Assembly (NCBI GenBank): GCA_964528095.1
Contig: CAZGSG010000014.1
Span: 1 to 39,253, forward strand
Reading direction: 5' to 3'
DNA: 39,253 bases
Source of the DNA: CAZGSG01 sp964528095
GTDB taxonomy: Bacteria; Bacteroidota; Bacteroidia; Chitinophagales; Chitinophagaceae
Shown one piece after another: positions 18,659 to 27,179 of this stretch. The position numbers were made by a program, and so were the translations under genes. Under the pieces are notes generated by a model. The model saw nothing but the letters and a program-made list of their open reading frames with translations. It was not told the origin of the DNA and ran no database searches. Position 1 is the stretch's first letter. Every line of letters begins with the position of its first letter.

Positions 18659-19384
18659 TTAGTTGATCAGCGCGTTTCTCAATGCACTGACCTCGGCAAC
18701 ATCTATTGTATTGTTCATATAACTTTCTTCGGAATGGGCAAATGCGGGGTGAATAAATTCCATTTTCGAGTTTGATTTCTCCCTAAGTGATGAATGAAAT
18801 TCAACACAGCCCGTTCGTTCGGCCAGCATTTTAATATTTTCTTTTCTCACACCACTGCCGGGCATAATAATGATGCGTGCGGCGGCAGCCTTGTTTAATT
18901 CTCCGATCATTTCTACAGATTCTGTCGCAACGGGCTTTTGACCAGAGGTTAATATTCTTTCACAACCAAGGCTGATCAATTGTTCCATCGCTTCGAAGGG
19001 CTCCCTGCATCGGTCAAATGCACGGTGAAAAGTTACTCCCATCGGGTAAGCGGCCTCGATCAACGCAGCAGTCCTTTTAATATCAATGCTACCATCACTG
19101 TTCAATAATCCAATCACGATCCCATCACATCCAAGTTGTTTACACCGTTTCACATCCTCCTGCATGATCGAATACTCTTCAGCGGAAAATAAAAAATCAC
19201 CACCTCTTGGCCTTATGATTGGGTATAGCGGTACTGCAAAGGTCTCCCTGCATTTTTTTATATGACCGTATGAGGGGGTTGTGCCACCCTCTCCCAGGTT
19301 GGCGCATAATTCGATCCTGTCTGCTCCTCCTTTTACAGCCGCCGCTGTAGTTAAAAAATCGGATGTTGCAATTTCTATGATCAT
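18659..19384 (-). CDS. cutC: CutC family protein
   Basis: 241 residues from ATG 19384; the longer frame begins with a TTG at 19420 that would push it into an otherwise short spacer. The TIM-barrel signature is clear: IEIATSDFLTTAAAVKGGAD, RIELCANLGEGGTTPSYG, PIIRPRGGDF, VTFHRAFDRC and ILTSGQKPVA. CutC was first described as a copper homeostasis factor, but its enzymatic role is unsettled. It lies 42 bases behind the aspartylglucosaminidase gene on the same strand, which hints at a role linked to that pathway more than to copper. Confidence 0.9.
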   Translation of the reverse strand: MIIEIATSDFLTTAAAVKGGADRIELCANLGEGGTTPSYGHIKKCRETFAVPLYPIIRPRGGDFLFSAEEYSIMQEDVKRCKQLGCDGIVIGLLNSDGSIDIKRTAALIEAAYPMGVTFHRAFDRCREPFEAMEQLISLGCERILTSGQKPVATESVEMIGELNKAAAARIIIMPGSGVRKENIKMLAERTGCVEFHSSLREKSNSKMEFIHPAFAHSEESYMNNTIDVAEVSALRNALIN

Positions 19385-19426
19385 TATTTGGGGTTCAGTA
19401 TTGCCTCTTAAAATCTTCAAACGAAC

Positions 19427-20455
19427 TTATTTATCAAACCAGCTTTTCGCTTTGACCAGCCGCTCTGCCGTATTTGTTTTGATCGCATATTCAAACCCTT
19501 TGTGGATTGCAAAAGCGCCTACCTGTCCATTTTTATTTACGGCAAGAAATGCGACCTGGATATCTTTTACTTTATCTTTTTTGATACGAACTATGCGCTC
19601 AATGATCTTTTTGCAGGCTGCTTCAGGCGATAAGCCCTGTCGCATCATTTCCACCACGGAATGTGAGCCAGCTACCCGTATCACATCTTCTCCCTGTCCG
19701 GTGGAAGTACAGGCCCCGACTTCATTATCAACATACAATCCTGCGCCTATGATAGGTGAATCTCCCACCCTGCCTCTCATTTTAAAACCAGCACCACTGG
19801 TGGTGCAACTCCCGCTCAGGTTACCATTTGTATCCATGGCCACCATTCCTATAGTATCATGATTCCATTCACCGTTTTCCAACCGCGACGGAGCAAAGGG
19901 ACCATGTTCTTTTTTGCTCTCTACATTGATCGCAGGCGATTTGTATTCCGAGTTTTTTAACCAGTTATCGTAGCTTTTTTGTGCACTGGGGGATAGTTTT
20001 TGTTCCTCCAGCGTAAATCCTTCAGCCAGGGCAAACTGTTGTGCTCCCGCTCCAACCAGCAGTACATGCGGTGTTTTTTCCATTACTCTTCTTGCCACGG
20101 AGATCGGGTGTTTGATCCGTTCCAGGAAAGCCACACTTCCGCAATTGAAGTTTTCATCCATTATACTCGCATCCAGTGTTACAAATCCATCCCGGTCAGG
20201 ATTGGCTCCCAGTCCCACACAACAATTGAGTGATGATTCCGTGACCATCACCCCGGCTTCGACCGCATCCAGCGCCCGTCCGCCTTTACCAAGAATGGCC
20301 CAGGCTGCCTTATTGGCTTCCAGGCCAGCGTCCCAGGTAGAAATGACTACAGGCTTGCCTTTACTATTCACGGGAGCAGCAAACAGCTTTTGCCCAAGCA
20401 GGCCTGCGAAAGAAGTAAGAGCGGATGTGTGGATAAACTTTCTCCGGTTGATCAT
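19427..20455 (-). CDS. N4-(beta-N-acetylglucosaminyl)-L-asparaginase (aspartylglucosaminidase)
   Basis: 342 residues. The N-terminus NRRKFIHTSALTSFAGLLG looks like a Tat signal. The Ntn-hydrolase core has STWDAGLEANKAAW and the autoprocessing site NHDTIGMVAMD, with T201 as the expected new N-terminal nucleophile. RGRVGDSPIIGAGLY, nearby, is the characteristic substrate loop. The enzyme cleaves the amide between GlcNAc and asparagine, the last step of N-glycoprotein breakdown. It heads the operon with cutC and the DUF486 gene. Confidence 0.93.
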   Translation of the reverse strand: MINRRKFIHTSALTSFAGLLGQKLFAAPVNSKGKPVVISTWDAGLEANKAAWAILGKGGRALDAVEAGVMVTESSLNCCVGLGANPDRDGFVTLDASIMDENFNCGSVAFLERIKHPISVARRVMEKTPHVLLVGAGAQQFALAEGFTLEEQKLSPSAQKSYDNWLKNSEYKSPAINVESKKEHGPFAPSRLENGEWNHDTIGMVAMDTNGNLSGSCTTSGAGFKMRGRVGDSPIIGAGLYVDNEVGACTSTGQGEDVIRVAGSHSVVEMMRQGLSPEAACKKIIERIVRIKKDKVKDIQVAFLAVNKNGQVGAFAIHKGFEYAIKTNTAERLVKAKSWFDK

Positions 20456-20546
20456 TGTTATGTCTTTAAGTTCATCGAAATTAAGGAAACGTAGATAATA
20501 CCTTTGCGAAGCCTTTTTTACTTTAACAAACAGGATGATATTAATA

Positions 20547-20578
20547 TTTGATGTTTAAACATTGATTAACTAACTTTG
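20547..20578 (+). promoter_or_regulatory. Promoter of the FMN reductase gene
   Basis: TTTG (20547-20550), 20 bases, then TAACTTTG (20571-20578), an exact TAnnTTTG match with ideal spacing. The leader to ATG 20595 would be about 10 nt, nearly leaderless. Confidence 0.65.
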
Positions 20579-20594
20579 TCCTTTAATTCAAAAA

Positions 20595-21155
20595 ATGAGA
20601 ATTGAGATCATCTCCGGAAGCCCCCGGGCACACAGTGTGACCAAGAGGGTTGTTTTGTATTTACAGAGCTGGTTGCAGAAGAATACCGGACATACAATAG
20701 GTATTATTGATATGAAGGACTGGAATCTCCCGGCTGTTCAATCAATATTTGTATCGCCGGAAAAGACCCCAGAAGAATTTAGGCCTCTTTCTAAAAGGAT
20801 TTTTGCTGCCGATGCTTTTATCCTGGCCACGCCGGAATATAATGGCAGCTATTCTCCCGCAATGAAAAACCTGCTTGACCATTTTCCGAAGCAGCATCAC
20901 AAGCCATTTGGAATTGTGACCGCTTCGCCAGGTACAATGGGAGGAATGCGTGCCGCACAGCAATTATTATTATTGGTACCTGCTTTATTTGGTGTCGCAT
21001 CACCTTATCTGCTCTTAGTACCGGGAGTGGATAAGAAGTTTGATATAGACGGAAATCTCATTGATCCGGCCTTTGAAAACACGGTACATAATTTTGCAAG
21101 CGAATTTATATGGCTGGCGGAAAAAGTGGTGCAGGAAAAGCTGATCGAATTATAA
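20595..21155 (+). CDS. NADPH-dependent FMN reductase family protein
   Basis: 186 residues with the flavodoxin-like fold. ISGSPRAHSVTKRV is the phosphate-binding loop, and TPEYNGSYSPAMKNLLDH is the family signature that contacts the flavin. The enzyme transfers electrons from NAD(P)H to FMN or quinones in the cytoplasm. A pirin gene follows on the same strand after 148 bases. The adjacency fits a response to quinones or flavonoids, but this is inference. Confidence 0.93.
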   Translation: MRIEIISGSPRAHSVTKRVVLYLQSWLQKNTGHTIGIIDMKDWNLPAVQSIFVSPEKTPEEFRPLSKRIFAADAFILATPEYNGSYSPAMKNLLDHFPKQHHKPFGIVTASPGTMGGMRAAQQLLLLVPALFGVASPYLLLVPGVDKKFDIDGNLIDPAFENTVHNFASEFIWLAEKVVQEKLIEL

Positions 21156-21303
21156 TCCGTCCCGCTTTGAATTGTACCGAATAGCTGGTTCCATTATTTT
21201 AATAGAAAATCAACCAGTACATTCTAGCTGCTCTCCCTGTCAAACGAACTTGTTCAATGGTTCGTTGACACTAAAAAACATATCATATTCTAAAAATAAT
21301 ACT

Positions 21304-22179
21304 ATGAGTTATAAAAAAGTTGAAGCGGTCATCGCTCCTCCCCCTGCGCATATGGTTGGGGATGGCTTCCGGGTACACAGTTTTTTTCCCGGCGGCGGAT
21401 TGATTGATAAAAAAAGAATGAGCCCTTTCTTTTTAATGGACTATAATGCCAAGATTGATTTTTCGCCAAGAAAAGAACCTCGTGGCGTTGGAGTACATCC
21501 TCATCGCGGTTTTGAAACGGTCACTATTGCCTATCATGGACGTATTGCACATCATGATAGCGCGGGTAACAGTGGGGTGATTGGCGAGGGTGATGTACAG
21601 TGGATGACAGCGGCTTCCGGTCTCCTGCATAAAGAATATCACGAAGAGAATTTTAGTAAGGAAGGAGGGCTTTTTCAAATGGTGCAGCTTTGGGTAAACC
21701 TGCCGGCGAAATACAAAATGACCACTCCCAAATACCAGGAGATCACAAAAAGTAAAATGGGAAACCATGTACTGGCAAATGATATGGGTGTTGTAGAAGT
21801 GATTGCAGGTGAGTTCAAGGGCACTAAAGGGCCTGCCTTTACTTTTACTCCTATGCATTTATATAATATCAGGATAAAAAAAGGTGCCAGTCTTGAATTT
21901 GATCTTCCTGCAGGGTTTAATACAGGCGCACTGATAATAGAAGGTGCCGCAGAGATCAATGAAGAAAAGGCGCCAGCCGATCATTTTGTGCTTTTTAAAA
22001 ATGAAGGAAGCACGATCTCGGTCCTGGCAGAAGAAGATACTGTTTTATTGGTATTGTCCGGCGAGCCCATCAATGAGCCTATTGCTCAATATGGACCTTT
22101 CCTGATGAACAAATGGGAAGAACTCGAACAGGCATTGGCTGATGTCAATGCAGGTAAATTCGGAGTTCTGGAAGATTAA
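21304..22179 (+). CDS. Pirin family protein
   Basis: 291 residues from ATG 21304. The frame is open back to 21172, but that stretch starts at a TTG and reads as noncoding. The bicupin motif GVGVHPHRGFETVTIAY, then MTAASGLLHKEYHEE, carries the metal-binding histidines and glutamate of pirins. Bacterial pirins act as quercetinase-like dioxygenases or as regulators of redox metabolism. Its stop is 48 bases from the stop of the convergent NTF2-like gene, with a small inverted repeat between them. Confidence 0.93.
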   Translation: MSYKKVEAVIAPPPAHMVGDGFRVHSFFPGGGLIDKKRMSPFFLMDYNAKIDFSPRKEPRGVGVHPHRGFETVTIAYHGRIAHHDSAGNSGVIGEGDVQWMTAASGLLHKEYHEENFSKEGGLFQMVQLWVNLPAKYKMTTPKYQEITKSKMGNHVLANDMGVVEVIAGEFKGTKGPAFTFTPMHLYNIRIKKGASLEFDLPAGFNTGALIIEGAAEINEEKAPADHFVLFKNEGSTISVLAEEDTVLLVLSGEPINEPIAQYGPFLMNKWEELEQALADVNAGKFGVLED

Positions 22180-22198
22180 TCCTGCATGCCTGGTCATC

Positions 22199-22228
22199 GT
22201 CCACAGTTTGTATTCGTATGCTGTGGAC
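22199..22228. repeat. 8-bp inverted repeat between convergent genes
   Basis: GTCCACAG and CTGTGGAC enclose a 14-base loop between the pirin gene and the NTF2-like gene. There is no T-tract, so I call it a possible weak terminator only. It overlaps the stop codon of the minus-strand gene by one base. Confidence 0.4.
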
Positions 22229-22716
22229 TATGCACCCTGGGCCTGCTGCTGTTTTTGGATGAATTTAAAGAGGTTGATCTTAGCATTTTTTTGAATGGCT
22301 CTTTTCATGAACCCAGTCCATCCAAACAGTACCCCTTTCCAGCCCAGCGCCTGCGCAATCCATTTACTCAGCCGGAATGCGTCGCTATGTTCAATGATCT
22401 TGCCGTCTTTTAATTTCATATAGGCTTTGATATTATTTACAACCTTGTTTCCGGTCTTGGAAAAGGTATAGGAAGCCGTCCACTGGCAGGTGGCATATTC
22501 TTCATCCAGCAGTTCTATATCCGAAAAACTCAGTTTAAAGTCTTTGGCAGTCGTACAAAGCATTTGCCACATATATTTTGCCTCATCTCCTTTCAACACC
22601 ATAAAAACCGGATCGCTGAAAACGATATCATCGCTGTAACAATCCTGCATGGTCCTGTAGTCCAGGGATTGAAAAGCTGTATAAAAACGCCGTACGATCT
22701 GATCATTGGATTCCAT
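22228..22716 (-). CDS. SnoaL/NTF2-like fold protein
   Basis: 162 residues, no signal peptide. The N-terminus VRRFYTAFQSLDYRTMQDCY with SDDIVFSDPVF is the classic opening of SnoaL-like NTF2 domains, and YMKLKDGKIIEHSDAFRL is the final strand. These proteins are either small-molecule isomerases or binding scaffolds; the substrate cannot be told. The C-terminal 40 residues (WIAQALGWKGVLFGW and a basic Gln-rich tail) go beyond the domain. Single gene, no visible partner. Confidence 0.88.
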   Translation of the reverse strand: MESNDQIVRRFYTAFQSLDYRTMQDCYSDDIVFSDPVFMVLKGDEAKYMWQMLCTTAKDFKLSFSDIELLDEEYATCQWTASYTFSKTGNKVVNNIKAYMKLKDGKIIEHSDAFRLSKWIAQALGWKGVLFGWTGFMKRAIQKNAKINLFKFIQKQQQAQGA

Positions 22717-22856
22717 AAATTGATTGATTGATGTGTAAAGAGATTCCGTAAATTTAAACTCTTAACCAAAGAAATAAAAATTAGCTGTGAAAAATGCATG
22801 AATAAGTTTGTATTCAGCCAAATAGCTTAATTTGAAGCATTCAATTTATACCACCT

Positions 22857-23237
22857 ATGGCAGAAACAATATCAATTAAAAGCCTGCATCTGGAATACCG
22901 TCTTTGGATCGCCGAACTGAATTTCGATATTACCCTGATCAGGATATTCAACGACCGCCTCGCTGAGATCATCGAGGGTGAAAAAGGAATCAAATCAAAA
23001 GAAGCAGAAAAGCTTGAAAAGAAATTGAGCGCCACCCGTGAAGCGATAGACGTGCTGACACATCGGATGCAGATCGAAAAAATGAACCTGGCAGCCACTT
23101 CCAGGGAGAATAAATCATCTGACTATAAGATCAATATCCCGGATAATCATGCAAGTATCCGGAATGATTTTTTCAACTTCAGGATCGCGTTCAACGAATT
23201 GAAAAGCGATTTTCTGCAATACGAAAATAAAGCCTGA
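22857..23237 (+). CDS. Small coiled-coil protein, function unknown
   Basis: 126 residues, soluble and charged. Residues about 18-80 form a likely two-helix coiled coil (LRLAEIIEGEKG-like and EAEKLEKKLSATREAIDVL heptads). The C-terminal part (IRNDFFNFRIAFNELKSDF) is a further amphipathic helix. No family that I can name. The gene is alone on the plus strand, 69 bases before the first CocE-like hydrolase gene, and might be co-transcribed with it. A weak -7-like TTAATTTG lies just upstream at 22827-22834. Confidence 0.7.
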   Translation: MAETISIKSLHLEYRLWIAELNFDITLIRIFNDRLAEIIEGEKGIKSKEAEKLEKKLSATREAIDVLTHRMQIEKMNLAATSRENKSSDYKINIPDNHASIRNDFFNFRIAFNELKSDFLQYENKA

Positions 23238-23306
23238 TCGTTTACTCAGCTCTTTCTTGTGTTACCATTGTCGTAATTGATTATTCACTCCCCGATAATA
23301 ATACCA

Positions 23307-25202
23307 ATGAGAAAATTGATCCTTCCACATCTTCTGGCAATTGTTTTTTTTGGGCAGGGCCTTGCCCAATCCAATGTACAGGATAGCTTATGGATAGCTG
23401 AAAACTATTCAAAAAAAGAGCAGTATATCCCAATGCGCGACGGGATCAGGCTTTTTACTTCCATGTATATTCCTAAAAATAAAAGTGAGAAACACCCGAT
23501 TATTTTTATGCGCACGCCCTATTCCTGTGCTCCTTATGGGGAAGATAAATACACGGCCAATCTTTGGAACAGATACTGGAAATATTATGCAAGGGAAAAT
23601 TACATCATCGTAATGCAGGACGTAAGAGGGCGCTGGATGAGCGAAGGTGAATTTGTGGATGTCCGTCCCTTTGTAAAAGAAAAGAACTCAAAAACGGATA
23701 TTGATGAATCAAGTGATACATATGATGCCATTGACTGGATGGTAAAAAATATAAATGGCAATAATGGGAATGTAGGGGTAATGGGTATATCCTACCCGGG
23801 TTTTTATTCTACCATGGCGGCGGCGAGCAATCATCCGGCACTAAAGGCTGTGAGTCCACAGGCGCCAGTTACGGACTGGTTCATGGGTGATGACTTTCAC
23901 CATAATGGCGCGTTCATGCAAATGGATGGATTCAGTTTCTATTCCGGTTTTGGAAAACCAAGACCGAAGCCCACTGCAGTTGGTTCGCCCGGATTTACTT
24001 TCCCCGTGCGGGATAACTATAAGTTTTACCTGGAAGCAGGAACATTGAAAAAACTGGGACAATTAATTGGTGATAGTATTAAATTCTGGAAGGATCTTTA
24101 TGCGCACCCGGACTATGACGACTGGTGGAAAGCGAGAAATGCGCGCACCGCCATGTACGGAATCAAACCGGCTATGCTTGTTGTGGGAGGTTTATTTGAT
24201 GCGGAAGATTGTTTTGGTGCATGGAATTTATATAAGGCCATCGAAAAACAAAGCCCTTCTACCAACAACAAAATAGTAATGGGCCCCTGGTATCATGGTC
24301 AATGGGCCAGCATGGATGGAAGTTATCTTGGCAATGTAAAATTTGGCAGCAACACCTCTTTCAACTATCAGAATAATATCGAAATACCATTCTTTAATTA
24401 TTACCTGAAAGGAAAAGGGGATGATCCGCAACTGGCAGAGGCGACTATTTTCTTTTCAGGCGCGAATGAGTGGAAGAAGTTGCCACAGTGGCCTCCCGCA
24501 GATATGCAACCCACAGCTATCTATTTTGCACCAGGAGGTGCATTGACCTGGACGGCCCCACCAACGGGAACTGCCGCTGCTGAATACATCAGTGATCCGG
24601 CACATCCTGTTCCTTATACAGAGGATGTACATTTCAGCCGTACAAGAGAATACATGACCGATGACCAGCGTTTTGCATCCAGGAGACCGGATGTATTGAC
24701 ATTCCAAACGCCGGTACTGGAGGAAGACCTGACTTTGGCAGGGCCGGTAATCGCCAACCTGAAAGTAGCTATCAGTACAACAGATGCCGATTTTGTAGTA
24801 AAGATCATTGACGTTTTCCCGGATAACTTTTCCTATCCCGGGGATATTAACCAACCCAATCGCGGAGTAGGCGGTTCATACCCGATGGGAGCTTACCAGA
24901 TGTTGGTAAGGGGCGAGATCATGCGTGGTAAATACAGGAATAGTTTTTCAAAGCCAGAGCCTTTTAAGCCCGGAAAAACAGAGACGGTAAAATTTGATCT
25001 GCCGGATATCGCACACACGTTTAAAAAAGGCCACCGCCTGATGATACAGGTGCAAAGTAGCTGGTTCCCGCTGGCAGACCGCAACCCGCAAAAATTCGTA
25101 GACATCTACACATGTGACGAATCAGATTTTCAAAAAGCGACCATACGTATCATGACCAATGCCGCAAATAGTAGTAGTATACAGTTGCCTGTAGTGAAAT
25201 AA
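23307..25202 (+). CDS. Secreted CocE/NonD-family (S15-like) hydrolase 1
   Basis: 631 residues from ATG 23307, chosen over TTG 23277 because it gives a standard signal peptide (MRKLILPHLLAIVFFGQGLA). The alpha/beta-hydrolase domain has MRTPYSCAPYGED, MQDVRGRWMSEGEF and the nucleophile GISYPGFYS (S162), with an aspartate in GGLFDAEDCFGAW and a histidine in MGPWYHGQW. The C-terminal X-Pro-DPP-like jelly-roll domain starts near 420 and ends FKKGHRLMIQVQSSWFP. Such enzymes hydrolyse esters, acyl groups or peptide-like bonds; the substrate is open. It is paralogous to the next gene, 28 bases downstream. Confidence 0.93.
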   Translation: MRKLILPHLLAIVFFGQGLAQSNVQDSLWIAENYSKKEQYIPMRDGIRLFTSMYIPKNKSEKHPIIFMRTPYSCAPYGEDKYTANLWNRYWKYYARENYIIVMQDVRGRWMSEGEFVDVRPFVKEKNSKTDIDESSDTYDAIDWMVKNINGNNGNVGVMGISYPGFYSTMAAASNHPALKAVSPQAPVTDWFMGDDFHHNGAFMQMDGFSFYSGFGKPRPKPTAVGSPGFTFPVRDNYKFYLEAGTLKKLGQLIGDSIKFWKDLYAHPDYDDWWKARNARTAMYGIKPAMLVVGGLFDAEDCFGAWNLYKAIEKQSPSTNNKIVMGPWYHGQWASMDGSYLGNVKFGSNTSFNYQNNIEIPFFNYYLKGKGDDPQLAEATIFFSGANEWKKLPQWPPADMQPTAIYFAPGGALTWTAPPTGTAAAEYISDPAHPVPYTEDVHFSRTREYMTDDQRFASRRPDVLTFQTPVLEEDLTLAGPVIANLKVAISTTDADFVVKIIDVFPDNFSYPGDINQPNRGVGGSYPMGAYQMLVRGEIMRGKYRNSFSKPEPFKPGKTETVKFDLPDIAHTFKKGHRLMIQVQSSWFPLADRNPQKFVDIYTCDESDFQKATIRIMTNAANSSSIQLPVVK

Positions 25203-25230
25203 ATCAATCAGTATTATTTAAAAAACGACG

Positions 25231-27096
25231 ATGAGACAAAAAATAGTTATTGCTTTTTCTTTTCTGTTGCCTCTGATCTCCTGTGCGCAAAACCAGGCGG
25301 ATACAGGGTATGTCCGGGAAAATTATATAAAGACAGAGCAATACATCACGATGCGGGATGGGATTAAATTATATACGGCCATTTATACACCCAGGGATAA
25401 TTCCCTGGCCTATCCTATCCTCATGCAACGAACTCCTTACTCCTGTTTTCCCTATGGAGAAAATAATTATCGCCGCGGGCTTGGACCAAATGCAGGATTG
25501 ATGAAAGACAAATATATTTTTGTATACCAGGATGCAAGGGGTCGTTATAAAAGCGAAGGTAATTTCAGGGAGATGACACCTGCCATTACAGTGAAGAAGT
25601 CAAAAAAAGATGTGGATGAATCGAGCGACACGTATGATACGATCGAATGGCTGATCCACAATTCAAAGAATAATGGCAGGGTTGGTATTTATGGTATTTC
25701 TTTTCCGGGATTTTATTCATCAGCTGCATTGCCAGACGCGCACCCTGCATTAAAAGCAGTATCCCCACAGGCGCCTATGTCGGATGAGTTTATTGGTGAT
25801 GATTGTAACCATAACGGCGCTTTTTTTCTCTTAGATAATTTTGGGTTTTACAGTGGCTTCGACGGACCAAAAGCCGCCAATGGAGAAAGCTATCAACCTT
25901 TTTTCAGGGCCAGGTACAGTGATGCCTACCAGTTCTTTTTAAATCTCGGGCCATTAAAAAATGCGAATACACCCGCGTATTTCTATGATTCAAACAGTGT
26001 ATGGCGGCAGGTGGTAAAGCATGATACCTACGATGAGTTCTGGCAATCGAGAAATATCAAGAATCATTTAAAGAATATAAAACCAGCGGTGCTCGTAGTT
26101 GGAGGATGGTTTGATGCCGAAGATCTCTATGGAGCATTAAAAACATATGCAGCAATAGAAAAACAATCGCCAGGAAATAACAACAGGCTTGTCATGGGCC
26201 CCTGGACGCATGGTGCATGGGCAGCTCCCTCCTGGAAATCCTTTAGCGATTACCAGTTTGGTGCAGACCTGAATAAATACTACCAGGAAGAGATCGAGTC
26301 TAAATTCTTTGCCTCTTATTTAAAAGACAAAGGAAGTTTTGACCAGGCGGAAGTCACCGTGTTTGAAACAGGTTCCAATCAATGGAAAAATTATGCCAGC
26401 TGGCCGCCTGTCAATAGCCAGCCTGTCCCCTATTACTTACAATCAAAAAATGGTTTGTCTGTAAATAAACCAACTTCGAAAGGAGTAAGTGAATATATCA
26501 GCGATCCGGCCAGGCCTGTACCTTATACTTCGGTGATCGCCGGCAGAAGGAATAATGAATACATGGCGGAAGACCAGCGGTTTGCTTCACAAAGACCGGA
26601 TGTGTTATTTTTTCAAACAGATACTTTGACAGAAGATATGACCCTGACCGGTGAAATAGCTGCCAACCTTTTTGTATCCATGACCGGAACTGATGCAGAC
26701 TTTATCGTAAAAGTGATCGATGTGTGGCCCGAAGGAAGTTTTCTTCCGGCCGCGGACGCTACACAACGTCCCAAACAAATGGGCGGATACCAGCAAATGG
26801 TAAGGGCTGAAGTATTTCGTGGTAAGTTTCGCAATAGTTTTTCCGTACCACAGCCATTTCAAAAAGATAAAGTAGAAAAAATAGCCTTTAAGCTGAATGA
26901 AATAGCACATACATTTAAAAAAGGCCATCGCATTATGGTACAGGTGCAAAGTAGTTGGTTCCCGCTGGTGGACCGTAACCCACAAAAGTTCGGAAAGATC
27001 TCGGAAATGAACGAAAGTGATTTTCAAAAAGCTACTATTCGTATTCATCATGATTCAAATAACAGCAGTAATATCGTATTACCGGTATTAAAATAA
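25231..27096 (+). CDS. CocE/NonD-family hydrolase 2, lipoprotein
   Basis: 621 residues, same layout as the preceding gene: MQRTPYSCFPYGENN, QDARGRYKSEG, GISFPGFYS (nucleophile S157), GGWFDAEDLYGAL and MGPWTHGAW. The C-terminal jelly-roll again ends with GHRIMVQVQSSWFPLVDR. The signal sequence ends LPLISC, so the protein is likely lipidated at C18, unlike its partner. Only 28 bases separate the genes, so they form an operon and a tandem duplication. Probably outer-membrane anchored. Confidence 0.93.
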   Translation: MRQKIVIAFSFLLPLISCAQNQADTGYVRENYIKTEQYITMRDGIKLYTAIYTPRDNSLAYPILMQRTPYSCFPYGENNYRRGLGPNAGLMKDKYIFVYQDARGRYKSEGNFREMTPAITVKKSKKDVDESSDTYDTIEWLIHNSKNNGRVGIYGISFPGFYSSAALPDAHPALKAVSPQAPMSDEFIGDDCNHNGAFFLLDNFGFYSGFDGPKAANGESYQPFFRARYSDAYQFFLNLGPLKNANTPAYFYDSNSVWRQVVKHDTYDEFWQSRNIKNHLKNIKPAVLVVGGWFDAEDLYGALKTYAAIEKQSPGNNNRLVMGPWTHGAWAAPSWKSFSDYQFGADLNKYYQEEIESKFFASYLKDKGSFDQAEVTVFETGSNQWKNYASWPPVNSQPVPYYLQSKNGLSVNKPTSKGVSEYISDPARPVPYTSVIAGRRNNEYMAEDQRFASQRPDVLFFQTDTLTEDMTLTGEIAANLFVSMTGTDADFIVKVIDVWPEGSFLPAADATQRPKQMGGYQQMVRAEVFRGKFRNSFSVPQPFQKDKVEKIAFKLNEIAHTFKKGHRIMVQVQSSWFPLVDRNPQKFGKISEMNESDFQKATIRIHHDSNNSSNIVLPVLK

Positions 27097-27179
27097 AATA
27101 AGACAATCGGTTGTTTCAAAAAACGGGGATCATTGCATTACACAAAGTCTTAAATTGGCACTTCAGTTAAAGACTTTTT

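Noticed and set aside
19385..19420. Longer CutC start at 19420
   Set aside because: TTG codon; ATG 19384 matches the usual IEI start of CutC.
20499..20506. TACCTTTG as a second promoter upstream of the FMN reductase
   Set aside because: The site at 20571 has a matching -33 box and is nearer the gene. The first lies in the leader region of the minus-strand gene and has no partner.
21172..21303. Longer pirin start at 21172
   Set aside because: Begins with a TTG and adds residues unlike pirins; ATG 21304 matches the family start.
23277..23306. Longer start for the first CocE-like gene at TTG 23277
   Set aside because: It puts ten residues before an otherwise standard signal peptide; ATG 23307 is preferred.
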